Assembly (NCBI RefSeq): GCF_000439085.1 | Contig: NZ_AUUA01000001.1 | Coordinates: 902,550 to 966,549, forward strand | DNA from: Leminorella grimontii ATCC 33999 = DSM 5078 | GTDB lineage: Bacteria; Pseudomonadota; Gammaproteobacteria; Enterobacterales; Enterobacteriaceae | Length of the DNA stretch: 64,000 nucleotides | Direction of reading: 5' to 3' | In this document: positions 47,458 to 57,480 of the stretch, piece after piece | Layout: the number at the start of each line of letters is the position of its first letter | How positions within the stretch are numbered: the stretch's first letter is position 1 | Notes under the pieces: generated by a model | Databases searched by the model: none | Told to the model about the DNA's origin: nothing | Seen by the model: only the letters and a program-made list of their open reading frames with translations | Program-made: the position numbers and the translations under genes

Positions 47458-47569
47458 AGCATTTCCTCGCGTCAGCATTCATCATGCAGTGAGTAAGCCA
47501 TCCATTTCTTAATGGAATCTTAAGACGTGGGAAAAAGGAAATTAATTGCTCGTCAGCATCCTATGCTAT

Positions 47570-47983
47570 CTATTTTATCAGCCCCAGCCTCTTAATCTCT
47601 TTCTTGGGACAGACATCCATCACAACCGTCAGGCCGGCATCCTGCGCCAGCTTTTCTGCATCGTGGTTCACAACGCCAATCTGCATCCAGAGCACTTTTG
47701 CGCCGATGGCAATAGCCTCTTGCGCAACGCCGTAAGCCGCATCGGCATTGCGAAAAACGTCCACCATGTCAACCGGGGACTCTATATCCTTAAGCTCTGC
47801 GTAAACCTTTTCGCCTAACAGCGTTTTTCCAGCAAGCTTAGGGCTTACGGGAATGACTCGATATCCCTGCCCCTGAAGGAATGCCATAACTTCATTACTC
47901 GGCCTTTCCGGATTATCGCTTGCACCTACCAGCGCAATGGTTTTCACGTTCTGTAAGATAGCCAATATTTTGCTGTCGCTCAT
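47570..47983 (-). CDS. yccU: CoA-binding domain protein YccU
   Basis: A 137-residue Rossmann-fold protein of the CoA-binding (YccU) family. Conserved motifs are VKTIALVGASDNPERPS, GYRVIPVSPKLAGKTLLGE, DMVDVFRNADAAYGVAQEAIAIGAK and the LWMQIGVVN segment, all matching E. coli YccU. No activity is proven; the fold binds CoA or a nucleotide. It is divergent from mgsA, its E. coli neighbourhood. Confidence 0.94.
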   Translation of the reverse strand: MSDSKILAILQNVKTIALVGASDNPERPSNEVMAFLQGQGYRVIPVSPKLAGKTLLGEKVYAELKDIESPVDMVDVFRNADAAYGVAQEAIAIGAKVLWMQIGVVNHDAEKLAQDAGLTVVMDVCPKKEIKRLGLIK

Positions 47984-48111
47984 GTTTCGTTTCCTCTTAT
48001 GGGTCGCACCTGTGAGAATAAAGTATACATTTTCTATTTTATCGCTTTTTTATAAAACGCAGTTTCAGTAATCTATCTGTTATCACTCTTTTTCAAGGAA
48101 TTTTACCGACT

Positions 48112-48570
48112 ATGCAACTGACGACGCGGACCATCCCGGTTCAAAAGAACGTAGCGCTGGTAGCCCACGACCACTGTAAAGCATTTTTACTCAAGTGGGC
48201 GGAAGACAATAAGCAGACGCTGGCCAAGCACACGCTTTTCGCGACGGGAACAACGGGCAACATGATCCAGCGCGCCACCGGAATCAACGTACACAGCATG
48301 CTCAGCGGCCCAATGGGAGGCGACCAGCAAATTGGAGCGCTAATTTCCGAAGGTAAAATCGACGTTCTGATTTTCTTTTGGGATCCGCTCAACGCCGTCC
48401 CCCATGACCCTGACGTTAAAGCGCTTCTACGTCTGGCGACCGTATGGAACATTCCTGTGGCAACCAACCGCGCAACTGCAGATATGCTAATGTCATCCGT
48501 CCTGTTTGAAGAAGAGGTAGAGATAGCGATCCCCGACTATCAGCGCTATCTTCAAGAACGCTTAAAGTAA
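48112..48570 (+). CDS. mgsA: Methylglyoxal synthase
   Basis: A 152-residue enzyme (E. coli 152) converting dihydroxyacetone phosphate to methylglyoxal, a bypass of lower glycolysis inhibited by phosphate. Substrate-site segments are [21 protein letters not shown], the catalytic-Asp region [14 protein letters not shown] and [20 protein letters not shown]. It lies alone, convergent with helD across a hairpin. AAGGAATTTTACCGACT is the only ribosome-site-like sequence before the ATG. Confidence 0.97.
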   Translation: MQLTTRTIPVQKNVALVAHDHCKAFLLKWAEDNKQTLAKHTLFATGTTGNMIQRATGINVHSMLSGPMGGDQQIGALISEGKIDVLIFFWDPLNAVPHDPDVKALLRLATVWNIPVATNRATADMLMSSVLFEEEVEIAIPDYQRYLQERLK

Positions 48571-48590
48571 CGGCCTTTTCTCCGGACGGA

Positions 48591-48622
48591 AAAGAAAGCC
48601 CGACTCACGTCGGGCAATTGTT
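48591..48622. terminator. Hairpin between mgsA and helD
   Basis: GCCCGAC pairs with GTCGGGC around TCAC with a weak U-rich tail (AATTGTTCT), between convergent genes. Confidence 0.55.
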
Positions 48623-48625
48623 CTA

Positions 48626-50680
48626 TCAGGGTTTACGCTTCACCACCGCGCCCATGTCAAGCAGCTGTTTCACAAATACGGACGGTGACTCCGTATCCTG
48701 CAGCAGCCATACGCGATGGCGTGCGCGCGTTAAGGCGACGTAGAGCAGGCGGCGTTCCTGCGCGTCGGGAAACGTTTCCGCCTGGGGTAATAAAACCCGT
48801 TCGACGACGCCTTCCTCATCTCTCGCGGGGAACCCGTCCGCCCCGTCCTTCAGGCCAACGATAATGACGTAGTCAGCCTGCCTCCCTTTACTCGCATGTA
48901 TAGTAGAAAATTCAATTTTCAGAGTTGGCCAGCGCGTTGGCGCCTTATTTAAAATCTCAGGTTTGGAATAATGATAACGGCCCAAAACCAGAATATCGTC
49001 ATCCGGCGAGGCATAACCGCTGAGCTTATTGAGCAGCGCCTCCAGCTGCTGTTCGGGTAAAAGCACGATGGGATGCTTTTCACCCTGAAACTCACTTTGG
49101 ATCCTGCGCTTAATCTGCGCGGGATTTTGTTGGACGTATTCACCGGCGATTTCCGCCGTTTCCTGCCCAAAGCGATAGGTCGTAGTCAGAGCGCAGCGTT
49201 CTCCGGCGCCAAAGGCGTCGTTAAACCTGGAGGTTAATTCGGGCGCCGCACCGCTGAACCTGTAGATAGACTGCCAATCGTCCCCAACGGCAAACAGGGC
49301 GGTCTCTGCGTTCTGCCGGCGTAAGGCTTTTATTAACGCCGCTCGCAGCGGCGATATGTCCTGAAATTCATCGACCAAAATATGCCGCCAAGGGCTGACA
49401 AACTTGCCCTTTTCAATCAAGCCGATGGCCTGATGCAAAAGCCCTGAAAAATCTACCGCGCCTTCCTCTTTCAACGCCTTTTTCCATGCCTTTAACAGGG
49501 GAGACAATAAACGGATCTTCTTCTGAAACTCCGACTTAATCTCCGGCGGCGCTAGCGCAACCATATCGGCCTGACTGCCGCCGCACTCGCGCATAAGGCG
49601 AAGCCAGCCGTCCAAACGAGCGCCCATACGTTCGGTCAGCGACGCGTCCTGCCAAAACTGCTCTCCGCTCAACGGCCAGCCCAGGTCTTGCGCGATCCAG
49701 TTCCGCCAACCTGAGGCCTGGCTCTTTTTCGCTGTACACTGTGCCCGCCATTCGGCGCATAGGAAATCCCTACGTCGCTCTGCATCGGTTTCTAATTTAC
49801 TGATTGAAGGCGGCTTTTTACTGCACTGAGAGATGACCGACAGGGCCAGCGCGTGGAAAGTTTTCGCGTCAACATGGGATGCGCCAAGCCGCCGACTAAC
49901 GCGTTCATTCATTTCCTGAGCGGCCTTACGCCCAAAAGCCAACAGCAGGATCTCTTCTTCTCGCGCAATCCCTCGGTAAAGCAGCCAGCCTGCCCGCGCG
50001 GCCAAAACGGACGTTTTACCGCTGCCAGCGCCCGCCAACACCAACACGTTTTTTTCTCCACTGAGCACGGCTCGGCACTGTGATGGATTTAGCGGCTGAG
50101 ACTCAACGCTGGCGAAAAAGTCTTGATGCTCTTCCAGCATGTTCCGGATCCACTGCCGGTTAGCCTTTTCTACTTTTTCTTCACCCTCGTTTAGCCACTG
50201 CATGCAGACGTCATAAAAACCGCAGCAGGAAGAAAACGCCGTTAACCTCTCCTGAGGCAAAGGGATGGACGACAGAGTGGCTCGGATATCCGCCTGAATC
50301 TGGGCAAGATCTTCTTGCGTTAGCCAACGGCCCTGTGCCAGATGGGCTTCAATCGCCAGAACCCTGTCGGACAGTAAAGACGCCGTGATCCTCTCCATCT
50401 CAACGTCCCACCGGCGCCATACCGTCATCAAATGATGATAAAATTGCTGAGTTTCTTGCCACTGGGTTCCGTGAAGGCGGACGACCTTCTCTTCCGGAAG
50501 CTCAAACTCCAGTTCCCCCCAAACCAGCCCTCTTTTACAGCGCACCGCCAACAGTTGATTAAACGGAATAGCCGTCATGTGTTTAGGACCGCTGACCTCT
50601 ACGCCCGCGTTCAACATTTTCACTTTATTATAAGGATGCTGAGCCAGATGCTGCCCTACTGCCGTTGACTTTAGTTCCAT
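48626..50680 (-). CDS. helD: DNA helicase IV
   Basis: A 684-residue superfamily 1 helicase, exactly the E. coli length when the ATG at 50680 (MELKSTAVGQHLAQHPYNK) is used; an upstream in-frame start would add 24 unconserved residues. The N-terminal 200 residues are the HelD-specific region. UvrD-type motifs follow: Walker A LAGAGSGKTS (near residue 215), DEFQDISPLRA, GDDWQSIYRFSGA, TTYRFGQ, IHASKGRQADYVI and LYVALTRARHRVW. It unwinds DNA 3' to 5' and takes part in recombination. It lies in the E. coli mgsA-helD-yccF order. Confidence 0.96.
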   Translation of the reverse strand: MELKSTAVGQHLAQHPYNKVKMLNAGVEVSGPKHMTAIPFNQLLAVRCKRGLVWGELEFELPEEKVVRLHGTQWQETQQFYHHLMTVWRRWDVEMERITASLLSDRVLAIEAHLAQGRWLTQEDLAQIQADIRATLSSIPLPQERLTAFSSCCGFYDVCMQWLNEGEEKVEKANRQWIRNMLEEHQDFFASVESQPLNPSQCRAVLSGEKNVLVLAGAGSGKTSVLAARAGWLLYRGIAREEEILLLAFGRKAAQEMNERVSRRLGASHVDAKTFHALALSVISQCSKKPPSISKLETDAERRRDFLCAEWRAQCTAKKSQASGWRNWIAQDLGWPLSGEQFWQDASLTERMGARLDGWLRLMRECGGSQADMVALAPPEIKSEFQKKIRLLSPLLKAWKKALKEEGAVDFSGLLHQAIGLIEKGKFVSPWRHILVDEFQDISPLRAALIKALRRQNAETALFAVGDDWQSIYRFSGAAPELTSRFNDAFGAGERCALTTTYRFGQETAEIAGEYVQQNPAQIKRRIQSEFQGEKHPIVLLPEQQLEALLNKLSGYASPDDDILVLGRYHYSKPEILNKAPTRWPTLKIEFSTIHASKGRQADYVIIVGLKDGADGFPARDEEGVVERVLLPQAETFPDAQERRLLYVALTRARHRVWLLQDTESPSVFVKQLLDMGAVVKRKP

Positions 50681-50930
50681 GATATACCGCTTAAACTCAT
50701 GCCGTTTATTAACGTCCGCAGGCAAAACGCCGATTTTTGCTCGCGTTTTCACTGCCTATAGCCGAATAATTTATCATTACGGGAGGAATATCTAACGCTT
50801 TTCGATTGAGTAAAGCAAAATAAGCCGTAACATAACGGGTTTTATCATACTTGACCGCCTTACTTTGAGGGAATCACGGTTATTCCTGAAGGCAAGCAGA
50901 TCGGCGGCAAACGGGAGCCAGGAGCGATTT

Positions 50931-51386
50931 ATGCGCAGCGTACTGAATATACTTAATTTTATCCTCGGTGGCGTTTTTACCACCTTAGGCTGGCTGCTGG
51001 CCACCATCGTCACCGTACTACTGATTTTTACGCTTCCGTTGACGCGTTCCTGTTGGGAAATTACCAAACTGTCTCTGTTTCCCTTCGGCAACGAAGCCGT
51101 TCACGTCGATATGATTAACCCCGATGACCGCAATTCGGTAAGAAACGCTGGCGGTACGCTGCTTAACGTATTCTGGTTTATCTTCTTCGGCTGGTGGCTC
51201 TGCCTTTCTCACATTACGGCCGGTATCGCCCAGTGCCTGACTATCATAGGAATACCGGTCGGTATCGCCAATTTCAAAATTGCCGTAGTCGCTTTGTGGC
51301 CCGTAGGGCGTCGAGTCGTGCCTGTCGAAATGGCGCGTCAGGCCAGAGTCGATAGCGTTAAGCGCCAAATGCGCTCCCCCCGTTAA
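50931..51386 (+). CDS. yccF: YccF family inner-membrane protein
   Basis: A 151-residue membrane protein with the two YccF repeats, each a pair of hydrophobic stretches. It matches E. coli YccF (148 aa): VLNILNFILGGVFTTLGWLL, FTLPLTRSCWEITKLSL, GGTLLNVFWFIFFGWWLCL and IIGIPVGIANFKIAVVALWP. The start at 50931 follows AGGAG. Its function is unknown; it is followed 11 bp downstream by yccS, so the two are co-transcribed. Divergent from helD. Confidence 0.93.
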   Translation: MRSVLNILNFILGGVFTTLGWLLATIVTVLLIFTLPLTRSCWEITKLSLFPFGNEAVHVDMINPDDRNSVRNAGGTLLNVFWFIFFGWWLCLSHITAGIAQCLTIIGIPVGIANFKIAVVALWPVGRRVVPVEMARQARVDSVKRQMRSPR

Positions 51387-51397
51387 GGCCTACGATA

Positions 51398-53545
51398 ATG
51401 ACGGCACGTCAGGGGCTTCGACGCTATTTTTATAACAGCCATTGGCTATACGGCATCCGCATATTTATCGCGCTTAGCGGCACCGTTTTTGCACCCTGGT
51501 GGTTAGGTGAAAGCCTGCTGACGATCCCATTAACGCTCGGCGTCGTTGCCGCAGCGTTAACCGATTTAGATGACCGATTAACGGGACGGTTACGCAATCT
51601 GGTCATCACTCTGTCCTGTTTCTTTATTGCCTCCGTCTCGATTGAAATCCTCTTCCCCTACCCTTGGCTATTTGCTCTTGGCCTTTTGCTCTCGACCGCG
51701 GGCTTCATTCTGCTTGGATCGTTAGGTCAACGGTATGCCACGATCGCGTTTGGCGCGCTTCTAATTGCAATTTACACAATGCTCGGCGTTTCCATGTACT
51801 CAGCCTGGTACACGCAGCCGCTGCTTCTGCTTGCCGGCGCCGTTTGGTATAACTTCATCACCCTACTGGGCCACATCATTCTCCCGATCCGCCCACTGCA
51901 GGATAATCTGGCCCAGTGCTTTGAAAAGCTAGCGGCGTTTCTTGACGCCAAAGCGATGCTATTCGATCCCGACGAAGAGCAGCACTTCGCCCGTCAGCTC
52001 ATTCACCTGACGATGGTCAACGGTTCCCTGGTCGACACGCTAAACCAAACAAAGGCCTCGCTGCTAACCCGACTTAAGGGGGATCGGGGGCAGAGAAGCA
52101 CTCGACAGATGCTGCACTACTACTTCGTTGCACAGGATATTCACGAGCGAGCAAGCTCCGCCCACGCTCAGTATCAACAGCTTAGCGACTCACTGCGCTA
52201 TACCGATATTCTGTTTCGCTTTCAACGACTGCTGACGCTACAGGCAAAATCGTGCCTAAGCCTTGCCCACGCCGTTCGCTATCGCCAAAAGTATGTCTAT
52301 AACGTCTATCAAACGCAGGCGCTTCTTCACTTGGAAAAGAGCCTCTCCAACCTGACGTCGAAATATGAGCTGCCGCCCGGCTTGATGCAGTCGCTTTCTC
52401 ACCTGCTGAATAATTTAAAATCGATTGACGCTCAATTAAGCAGCCTTGAGTCAGAACAGGCGGCAGACGTTCAAAGCCTGCAGGACAACACGCTAGCGGA
52501 CGATAAAATTGCGGGCCTGCAGGACATCAAAGCGCGTTTTGCTCAACACCTGACGCCGCAATCAACGCTGTTTAGACACGCCGTACGGATGTCCCTCGTT
52601 TTATGCCTCGGCTATGCGATTATCCAGTTTGCTCATCTACAAAACGGCTACTGGATTATGCTTACCAGCCTGTTTGTCTGTCAGCCGAACTACAACGCAA
52701 CGCGAACCCGCCTGACGCTTCGCGTCGTCGGAACGCTAGCCGGCATTTTAGTTGGGTTGCCCATTCTCTATTTCGTACCATCGCAGGAAGGGCAGCTTAT
52801 TCTCATCGTTATCAGCGGCGTTTTGTTTTTTCTTTTTCGCAACGTGCGCTACGCCTACGCCACAATGTTCATTACGTTGCTGGTTCTGTTTTGTTTTAAC
52901 CTGCTGGGAGAAGGGTTTCGCATCGCGCTTCCGCGCGTAGTTGACACCCTGCTGGGCTGCGCTATCGCCTGGGCCGCCGTTAGCTTTATATGGCCAGACT
53001 GGAAATTCCGCCACATCAGCACCGTTCTGAATAAAGCGGTCAACGCTAACTGTCGATATTTGGACGCTATTCTCGAACAGTACCATCAAGGGAAAAGCAA
53101 CGGTGTCGATTATCGGATCGTACGTCGCAACGCTCACAATTGCGACGCTGAGCTGGCCTCCGTTGTTTCAGGAATGGCAGCAGAACCGAAACGGGATCCG
53201 GCTTTATTAGACAAAGGATTTCGCTTGCTCGGCCTAAACCATACCCTTCTTGGCTACATCTCGGCTCTAGGCGCCCATAGAGAAAAGTTGACGGAAAACT
53301 CAAACGTATTGGCTATGTTAAACGACGCCGTTTGTTATATCGACGGAGCCCTACAGCGTGAAGCGAGCGAAAGCGCTCTGGCACAGACGCTGAAAAACGT
53401 AAATCGCCAGATATCAGCAATCGGCGCAAGCAACGACGATACGGCGCAGCTTATCGCTCAGCAACTTTCCCTGATTATCGATCTGCTGCCCGAGTTCATA
53501 ACGCTATCAGGTAGCCTGGCGAACGAGCGCATTTCCGCAGTCTGA
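51398..53545 (+). CDS. yccS: YccS family inner-membrane protein (FUSC-like)
   Basis: A 715-residue membrane protein of the YccS/YhfK family. Five to six N-terminal helices (residues about 20-165), a soluble helical region with coiled-coil character (about 170-390), a second helix cluster (about 395-530) and a soluble C-terminal domain are visible. The FUSC-like signature region GYWIMLTSLFVCQPNYNATR is conserved. It resembles efflux pumps for aromatic acids but has no demonstrated substrate. It follows yccF by 11 bp and is convergent with sxy. Confidence 0.93.
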   Translation: MTARQGLRRYFYNSHWLYGIRIFIALSGTVFAPWWLGESLLTIPLTLGVVAAALTDLDDRLTGRLRNLVITLSCFFIASVSIEILFPYPWLFALGLLLSTAGFILLGSLGQRYATIAFGALLIAIYTMLGVSMYSAWYTQPLLLLAGAVWYNFITLLGHIILPIRPLQDNLAQCFEKLAAFLDAKAMLFDPDEEQHFARQLIHLTMVNGSLVDTLNQTKASLLTRLKGDRGQRSTRQMLHYYFVAQDIHERASSAHAQYQQLSDSLRYTDILFRFQRLLTLQAKSCLSLAHAVRYRQKYVYNVYQTQALLHLEKSLSNLTSKYELPPGLMQSLSHLLNNLKSIDAQLSSLESEQAADVQSLQDNTLADDKIAGLQDIKARFAQHLTPQSTLFRHAVRMSLVLCLGYAIIQFAHLQNGYWIMLTSLFVCQPNYNATRTRLTLRVVGTLAGILVGLPILYFVPSQEGQLILIVISGVLFFLFRNVRYAYATMFITLLVLFCFNLLGEGFRIALPRVVDTLLGCAIAWAAVSFIWPDWKFRHISTVLNKAVNANCRYLDAILEQYHQGKSNGVDYRIVRRNAHNCDAELASVVSGMAAEPKRDPALLDKGFRLLGLNHTLLGYISALGAHREKLTENSNVLAMLNDAVCYIDGALQREASESALAQTLKNVNRQISAIGASNDDTAQLIAQQLSLIIDLLPEFITLSGSLANERISAV

Positions 53546-53561
53546 GCCAGGCTGACCGTTG

Positions 53562-54203
53562 TTATTTGTGGTGGGGAAACGCCTCCTCTTCCAACGCATC
53601 GTGTTGACTAAGCCCATCGAGCAGAGCTTGACGTACTTCACTAGGCAACGCGGCTGCATGGCAGCCTAAAATCGCACCAGCTAAAGAAAACAGCAGCTCG
53701 GTTTTGACATCCTTTCTAATTTCTCTGATTTTAATAAACGTTTCTAATGCGCCGACTTTAATCAAATCTTCAATGCTTTCTACGTTCACTAACCACAGCA
53801 GGCGCTCTGTAGCTAACGTCAGGTTAGGAAGATCTTTTAAGCGCGTACACTTAGGAGCGTTCTTTTTCTTACTGTCCATCATAGCCGCCACAAAGGCGCA
53901 TGAAAGAAAGCTTCTCAATCTTTCTTCATTTTGCCAAAGCGCCTGATGTACGTGATAGTACTTCATGAAAACCGGAACGCCCTTTTTATGATAAATATAC
54001 TGCTCCATTCCCTGATTGATGAATGTCGACTCCAGCTTGCTATTAGCCCTTAGGTAAAATTTTCCTTCAGAAACCAATGCGAACATAACGTTATCTTTGC
54101 AGATGCCGTATCCTCCAAACATAGACTGGGAACTCAGCTCCCCAAAATCACTAAAGTGGGCAATGATTTCTTTGACATACTGCCTCATAACTTCTCTTTT
54201 CAT
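53562..54203 (-). CDS. sxy: Competence regulator Sxy/TfoX
   Basis: A 213-residue protein with an N-terminal TfoX domain (residues about 10-105: SMFGGYGICKDNVMFALVSEGKFYLRAN) and a C-terminal TfoX domain with helix-hairpin-helix (about 120-195: LKDLPNLTLATERLLWLVNVESIEDLIKVGALETF). Sxy works with CRP at CRP-S promoters of DNA-uptake genes and is needed for competence gene expression. Its length matches E. coli Sxy (209 aa). It is divergent from sulA, as in E. coli. Confidence 0.94.
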   Translation of the reverse strand: MKREVMRQYVKEIIAHFSDFGELSSQSMFGGYGICKDNVMFALVSEGKFYLRANSKLESTFINQGMEQYIYHKKGVPVFMKYYHVHQALWQNEERLRSFLSCAFVAAMMDSKKKNAPKCTRLKDLPNLTLATERLLWLVNVESIEDLIKVGALETFIKIREIRKDVKTELLFSLAGAILGCHAAALPSEVRQALLDGLSQHDALEEEAFPHHK

Positions 54204-54397
54204 ACAGATCCTTAATTGTTTTCAATGTGTAGCGTATGGCCTCATTGAACGACTAAGATAGATTAGTTAGTCGATGAAATAATCGACAAAAAGAACAATT
54301 ATCAAATTTTCCCTTGAATTAATAGATAGTTAATCACCTGTTCATGTCAAATTTGCGAGACATCGTGAAAATAGTTGATTTTAATTAACGCCTCGGA

Positions 54398-54417
54398 TAC
54401 TGTATATGCATACAGTA
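54398..54417 (+). promoter_or_regulatory. LexA box of sulA
   Basis: CTGTATATGCATACAG (54400-54415) flanked by TA and TA matches the CTGT-N8-ACAG SOS consensus closely and is palindromic over 20 bp. It lies 20 bp before the sulA start. Confidence 0.93.
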
Positions 54418-54436
54418 AAGATTGAAGGGGTATTTT

Positions 54437-54922
54437 ATGTACATCGCGCCACTGATTACCAATAACGCTTCACATACACTTTTTTCCGGATTGAGTAACA
54501 GCAGAATCGGCATGACCACCAATCTGGTCAGCGAGATTGTGTACGACCCACAGAACCCTTTTACGCTACATTTGCTGCTCCCCTTTTTGCAGCAGCTCGG
54601 GCAGCAGCCGCGCTGGCAGCTATGGCTTTCATCTGAGCGTCGCTTGAACAGACATTGGATAAGCCGTTTGGGGCTATCGGAGAAAAAAAGCATTTCTCTG
54701 CGCACTTCTTCTACACAAGAAAGCGTGTTAATGCTGGAAAAAGCGCTTCGCAGCGGCAACTTCAGCTCCGTCATCGCATGGCTACCGGAATTAACCCAGC
54801 AGGATAAAGAGAGCTTGAATCAGGCCGCAGCTGAAGGAGACTGCTACTGCTTCGTATTACAGCCGATGATGATATACCGAAACAATGCTCCTCAAGGTTC
54901 GCTTAACGGACAGTGGCACTAA
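54437..54922 (+). CDS. sulA: SOS cell-division inhibitor SulA
   Basis: A 161-residue protein resembling E. coli SulA (169 aa). It shares the central LLLPFLQQLGQQPRWQLWLS segment and MLEKALRSGNFSSVIAWL, corresponding to MVRALRTGNYSVVIGWL. It blocks FtsZ polymerisation after DNA damage and is degraded by Lon. The N-terminus is poorly conserved, as usual. GAAGGGG precedes the ATG. It lies between sxy and ompA, and its LexA box is clear, so SOS control is well supported. Confidence 0.94.
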   Translation: MYIAPLITNNASHTLFSGLSNSRIGMTTNLVSEIVYDPQNPFTLHLLLPFLQQLGQQPRWQLWLSSERRLNRHWISRLGLSEKKSISLRTSSTQESVLMLEKALRSGNFSSVIAWLPELTQQDKESLNQAAAEGDCYCFVLQPMMIYRNNAPQGSLNGQWH

Positions 54923-55703
54923 AATTTAGCACAGCGAATGCGGCCTCAGAGCACCCGAAAGAATCAATATCTATATGAAAAACAAATTGAAATTAGTGAA
55001 AAGAGCAAAACATCAGGTGAGCAAGACGATAACGCCACCTTTCTTATTGTTGCCAGCCTACTGCTTATAACCCAAAGGAAGAATGAGGTGGTTTTTATAG
55101 GTGAAAATTTCATATATATAAATCAACACCTAAAGCATAAGGGAGATAATTCATTATTAACCAAGAAAGAACGCCGGCTATTTTTACTATATAAATAAGC
55201 TACTCAAATTAGCTCAACCTATACTTACAACATAATAAAAAGACGTTTTATTAACGCATTAAATATGCTTCTTTACTTAAGCTAACATAAAATTACATTT
55301 CTCCTTATTGTTAAGCCAACTCCTTGCTGCCTTCGAGCTGTGAAATCGCACAATATGCTCATAAACATATGTATCTCAAGCGTAGTACAATAATTTTTTT
55401 GCATATCGTGTCCAAACGCCATTATTACTAAGGAAAACGCTTTCCTTTATTAAGCCATATTTCCTTCTATAAACTATGTTAATAAGCATGCTAAACAAGA
55501 TATTTTTATGTTCTTTTAGTATTCAAGACTTGTAACTTTTCTTACAAGCGGTAAACTTTAGCATGATCAGGTTGCTTGTTATGGTTCCGGTTTTTCGATG
55601 TCAGTCATGGAATGATAGTTGAATGTTAACTTCGAACCTTTGTACCGGGCCCAATAAGCGTATAACTGAATCATAACTAATTTAGATGATAACGAGGCGC
55701 AAA
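54923..55703. other. Long sulA-ompA spacer
   Basis: 781 bp, AT-rich from 55200 on, longer than the equivalent in E. coli. Beyond the doubtful 86-codon frame it holds no gene. The right part should be the ompA promoter and long 5' leader, in E. coli a target of the MicA RNA and RNase E; the specific sites were not resolved. Confidence 0.5.
54938..55198 (+). CDS. Hypothetical protein (86 aa), possibly a remnant
   Basis: An 86-residue frame with no ribosome site, in unusually AT-rich DNA after sulA. The second half, EVVFIGENFIYINQHL then SLLTKKERRLFLLYK, is faintly like the start of a winged helix-turn-helix domain of the CadC/ToxR kind, cut off before the DNA-binding helix. This is weak. It may be non-coding. 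E. coli has no gene here. Confidence 0.3.
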   Translation: MRPQSTRKNQYLYEKQIEISEKSKTSGEQDDNATFLIVASLLLITQRKNEVVFIGENFIYINQHLKHKGDNSLLTKKERRLFLLYK

Positions 55704-56765
55704 ATGAAAAAGACAGCAATTGCATTAGCAGTGGCATTAGCAGGTTTCGCTACCGTAGCGCAAGCTGCTCCCCTAGATAACACCTGGTACACCGGTGCTA
55801 AAGTGGGTTGGTCTTACTACCATGATACTGGTTTCTATAACAAGTATGCATCTGGTGCAGATACTCATCCGCATCAACTCGGTGCCGGTGCTTACGTTGG
55901 CTACCAGGCTAACCAGTATCTGGGCTTTGAGTTTGGCTACGACTGGTTAGGCCGTATGACCTACCGTGGCGATGACAGCGCTGCTTATAAAGCACAAGGC
56001 ATCCAACTGTCTGCCAAGCTGAGCTACCCGATCATGAACGATCTGGATATCTACACCCGTTTAGGTGCGATGGGCTGGCGTGGTGACGTAACTGCTCACC
56101 CTGCAGCAGGCGGTACCTACAAAGATCACGAAACTGGCGTTTCTCCGCTGGCTGCCGTTGGTGTTGAATATGCAATCACCCCGAGCCTTGCTACTCGCCT
56201 GGACTACCAGTGGGTTAACAACATCGGTGACGCCGACAGCGTTGGCACCCGTCCGGATAACGGCATGCTGAGCCTGGGCCTGGCTTACCGTTTCGGTCAG
56301 ACCAAGCCGGCTCCTGCCGTTGCTCTGCCGGTTGTACAGACCAAGCGCTTCACTCTGAAGTCTGACGTTCTGTTCGCTTTCAACAAAGCAAGCCTGAAAG
56401 CAGAAGGCCAGCAGGCTCTGGATCAACTGTACGGCGAACTGAGCGCGCTTAAGCCTCAGGACGGTTCTCTGGTAGTTATCGGTCACACTGACCGTATCGG
56501 TTCAGAAGCCTACAACCAGAAGCTGTCTGAGAAGCGTGCACAGACCGTTGTTGACTACCTGGTCAGCAAAGGCATCCCGGCAGACAAGATCTCTGCTCGC
56601 GGCGAAGGCAAATCTAACCCGGTTACCGGTTCTACCTGTGATGGCATGAAGCGCGGCGCAGCTCTGATCGACTGCCTGGCTCCGGACCGTCGTGTAGAAA
56701 TCGAAGTAACTGGCGCTAAAGACGTCGTTACTCAAGTTAACGAAGCTGTACAGGCTGCTAAATAA
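55704..56765 (+). CDS. ompA: Outer membrane protein OmpA
   Basis: A 353-residue porin-like structural protein. The start at 55704 follows GAGG and gives a signal peptide ([21 protein letters not shown]). An eight-stranded barrel covers about residues 25-195, with the surface loops differing from E. coli. A proline-rich hinge ([11 protein letters not shown]) precedes the peptidoglycan-binding OmpA_C domain (about 210-335), with [40 protein letters not shown] and the disulfide-forming cysteines in TCDGMK and IDCLAPDRR. Codon use is strongly biased, as for a highly expressed gene. Confidence 0.98.
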   Translation: MKKTAIALAVALAGFATVAQAAPLDNTWYTGAKVGWSYYHDTGFYNKYASGADTHPHQLGAGAYVGYQANQYLGFEFGYDWLGRMTYRGDDSAAYKAQGIQLSAKLSYPIMNDLDIYTRLGAMGWRGDVTAHPAAGGTYKDHETGVSPLAAVGVEYAITPSLATRLDYQWVNNIGDADSVGTRPDNGMLSLGLAYRFGQTKPAPAVALPVVQTKRFTLKSDVLFAFNKASLKAEGQQALDQLYGELSALKPQDGSLVVIGHTDRIGSEAYNQKLSEKRAQTVVDYLVSKGIPADKISARGEGKSNPVTGSTCDGMKRGAALIDCLAPDRRVEIEVTGAKDVVTQVNEAVQAAK

Positions 56766-56788
56766 GCAACCCTTACGCTCTTAGCATC

Positions 56789-56818
56789 AAAAAACCCCGC
56801 GCTAAGCGGGGTTTTTTA
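56789..56818 (+). terminator. Terminator of ompA
   Basis: AAAACCCCGC pairs with GCGGGGTTTT around GCTAA with T6 after, 25 bp past the stop. It can also serve matP on the other strand. Confidence 0.88.
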
Positions 56819-56847
56819 TTGATAACACATATTAAAAAATTATTTAA

Positions 56848-57303
56848 CTACTTGTCCTCAGACAAAATAGCCTTCAGATCCTGCTTAAGCAGAGACATTT
56901 GGTTCGCGTACAGCTCTTTTCGTTCAGCGTCTTCTATCAGCTGCACTATCGTTTCCGATAGCGTAGCGCCGCGGCGCTGTGAAAGCGCGGAAAGCCGCTG
57001 CCAGACTAAAAACTCCAGATCGATAGACTTCTTGCGAGTATGCTGCTGCTCTGCGTTAAAATGCCGCTTGCGCCGCGCCCGGATGGTCTGCTTAAGGCGA
57101 TTTTCCAAATTTGGATTTATGTGAGCTTTAATCCACTCCAATACCTTTGTTGGCTCATTCTCCAACCGCAGCAGTTCTTCAACGACCTCTTGCGCCGCGC
57201 TATACTCGATATAGCGGGTGATTTCCTCGCCTTCCCGGTGCTTTTTGACTAGATACTTCCATTTCCAGCCGCTTTCCAAATTGTCCAACTGCTGATATTT
57301 CAT
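56848..57303 (-). CDS. matP: Ter macrodomain organiser MatP
   Basis: A 151-residue protein (E. coli 150) with the central four-helix bundle and C-terminal ribbon-helix-helix. Recognisable segments are [73 protein letters not shown]. It binds 13 bp matS sites (GTGACRNYGTCAC) and condenses the terminus region. No full matS was noticed by eye in this window. Its presence in the E. coli ompA-matP-lonH order suggests this region lies near the terminus. Confidence 0.95.
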   Translation of the reverse strand: MKYQQLDNLESGWKWKYLVKKHREGEEITRYIEYSAAQEVVEELLRLENEPTKVLEWIKAHINPNLENRLKQTIRARRKRHFNAEQQHTRKKSIDLEFLVWQRLSALSQRRGATLSETIVQLIEDAERKELYANQMSLLKQDLKAILSEDK

Positions 57304-57480
57304 GGTATAAACACCCGCTTAGTGACCGCGTAACATCCGTAGCATAGCACTTTTTTTCACCATCACAACCCCAATCCCACTCTTTCGCCCGCATTGATTT
57401 TAAACCTACCCTAGGGAGTATGAACTGCGCTCGATTCTTGTATAATCTCGTTTTCTTTTTAAATAAAAGCAGCGAATATT

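Noticed and set aside
47264..47485. 73-codon minus-strand frame near tRNA-Ser
   Set aside because: No ribosome site, odd cysteine-rich composition, and it overlaps a 28-codon frame with a much better start.
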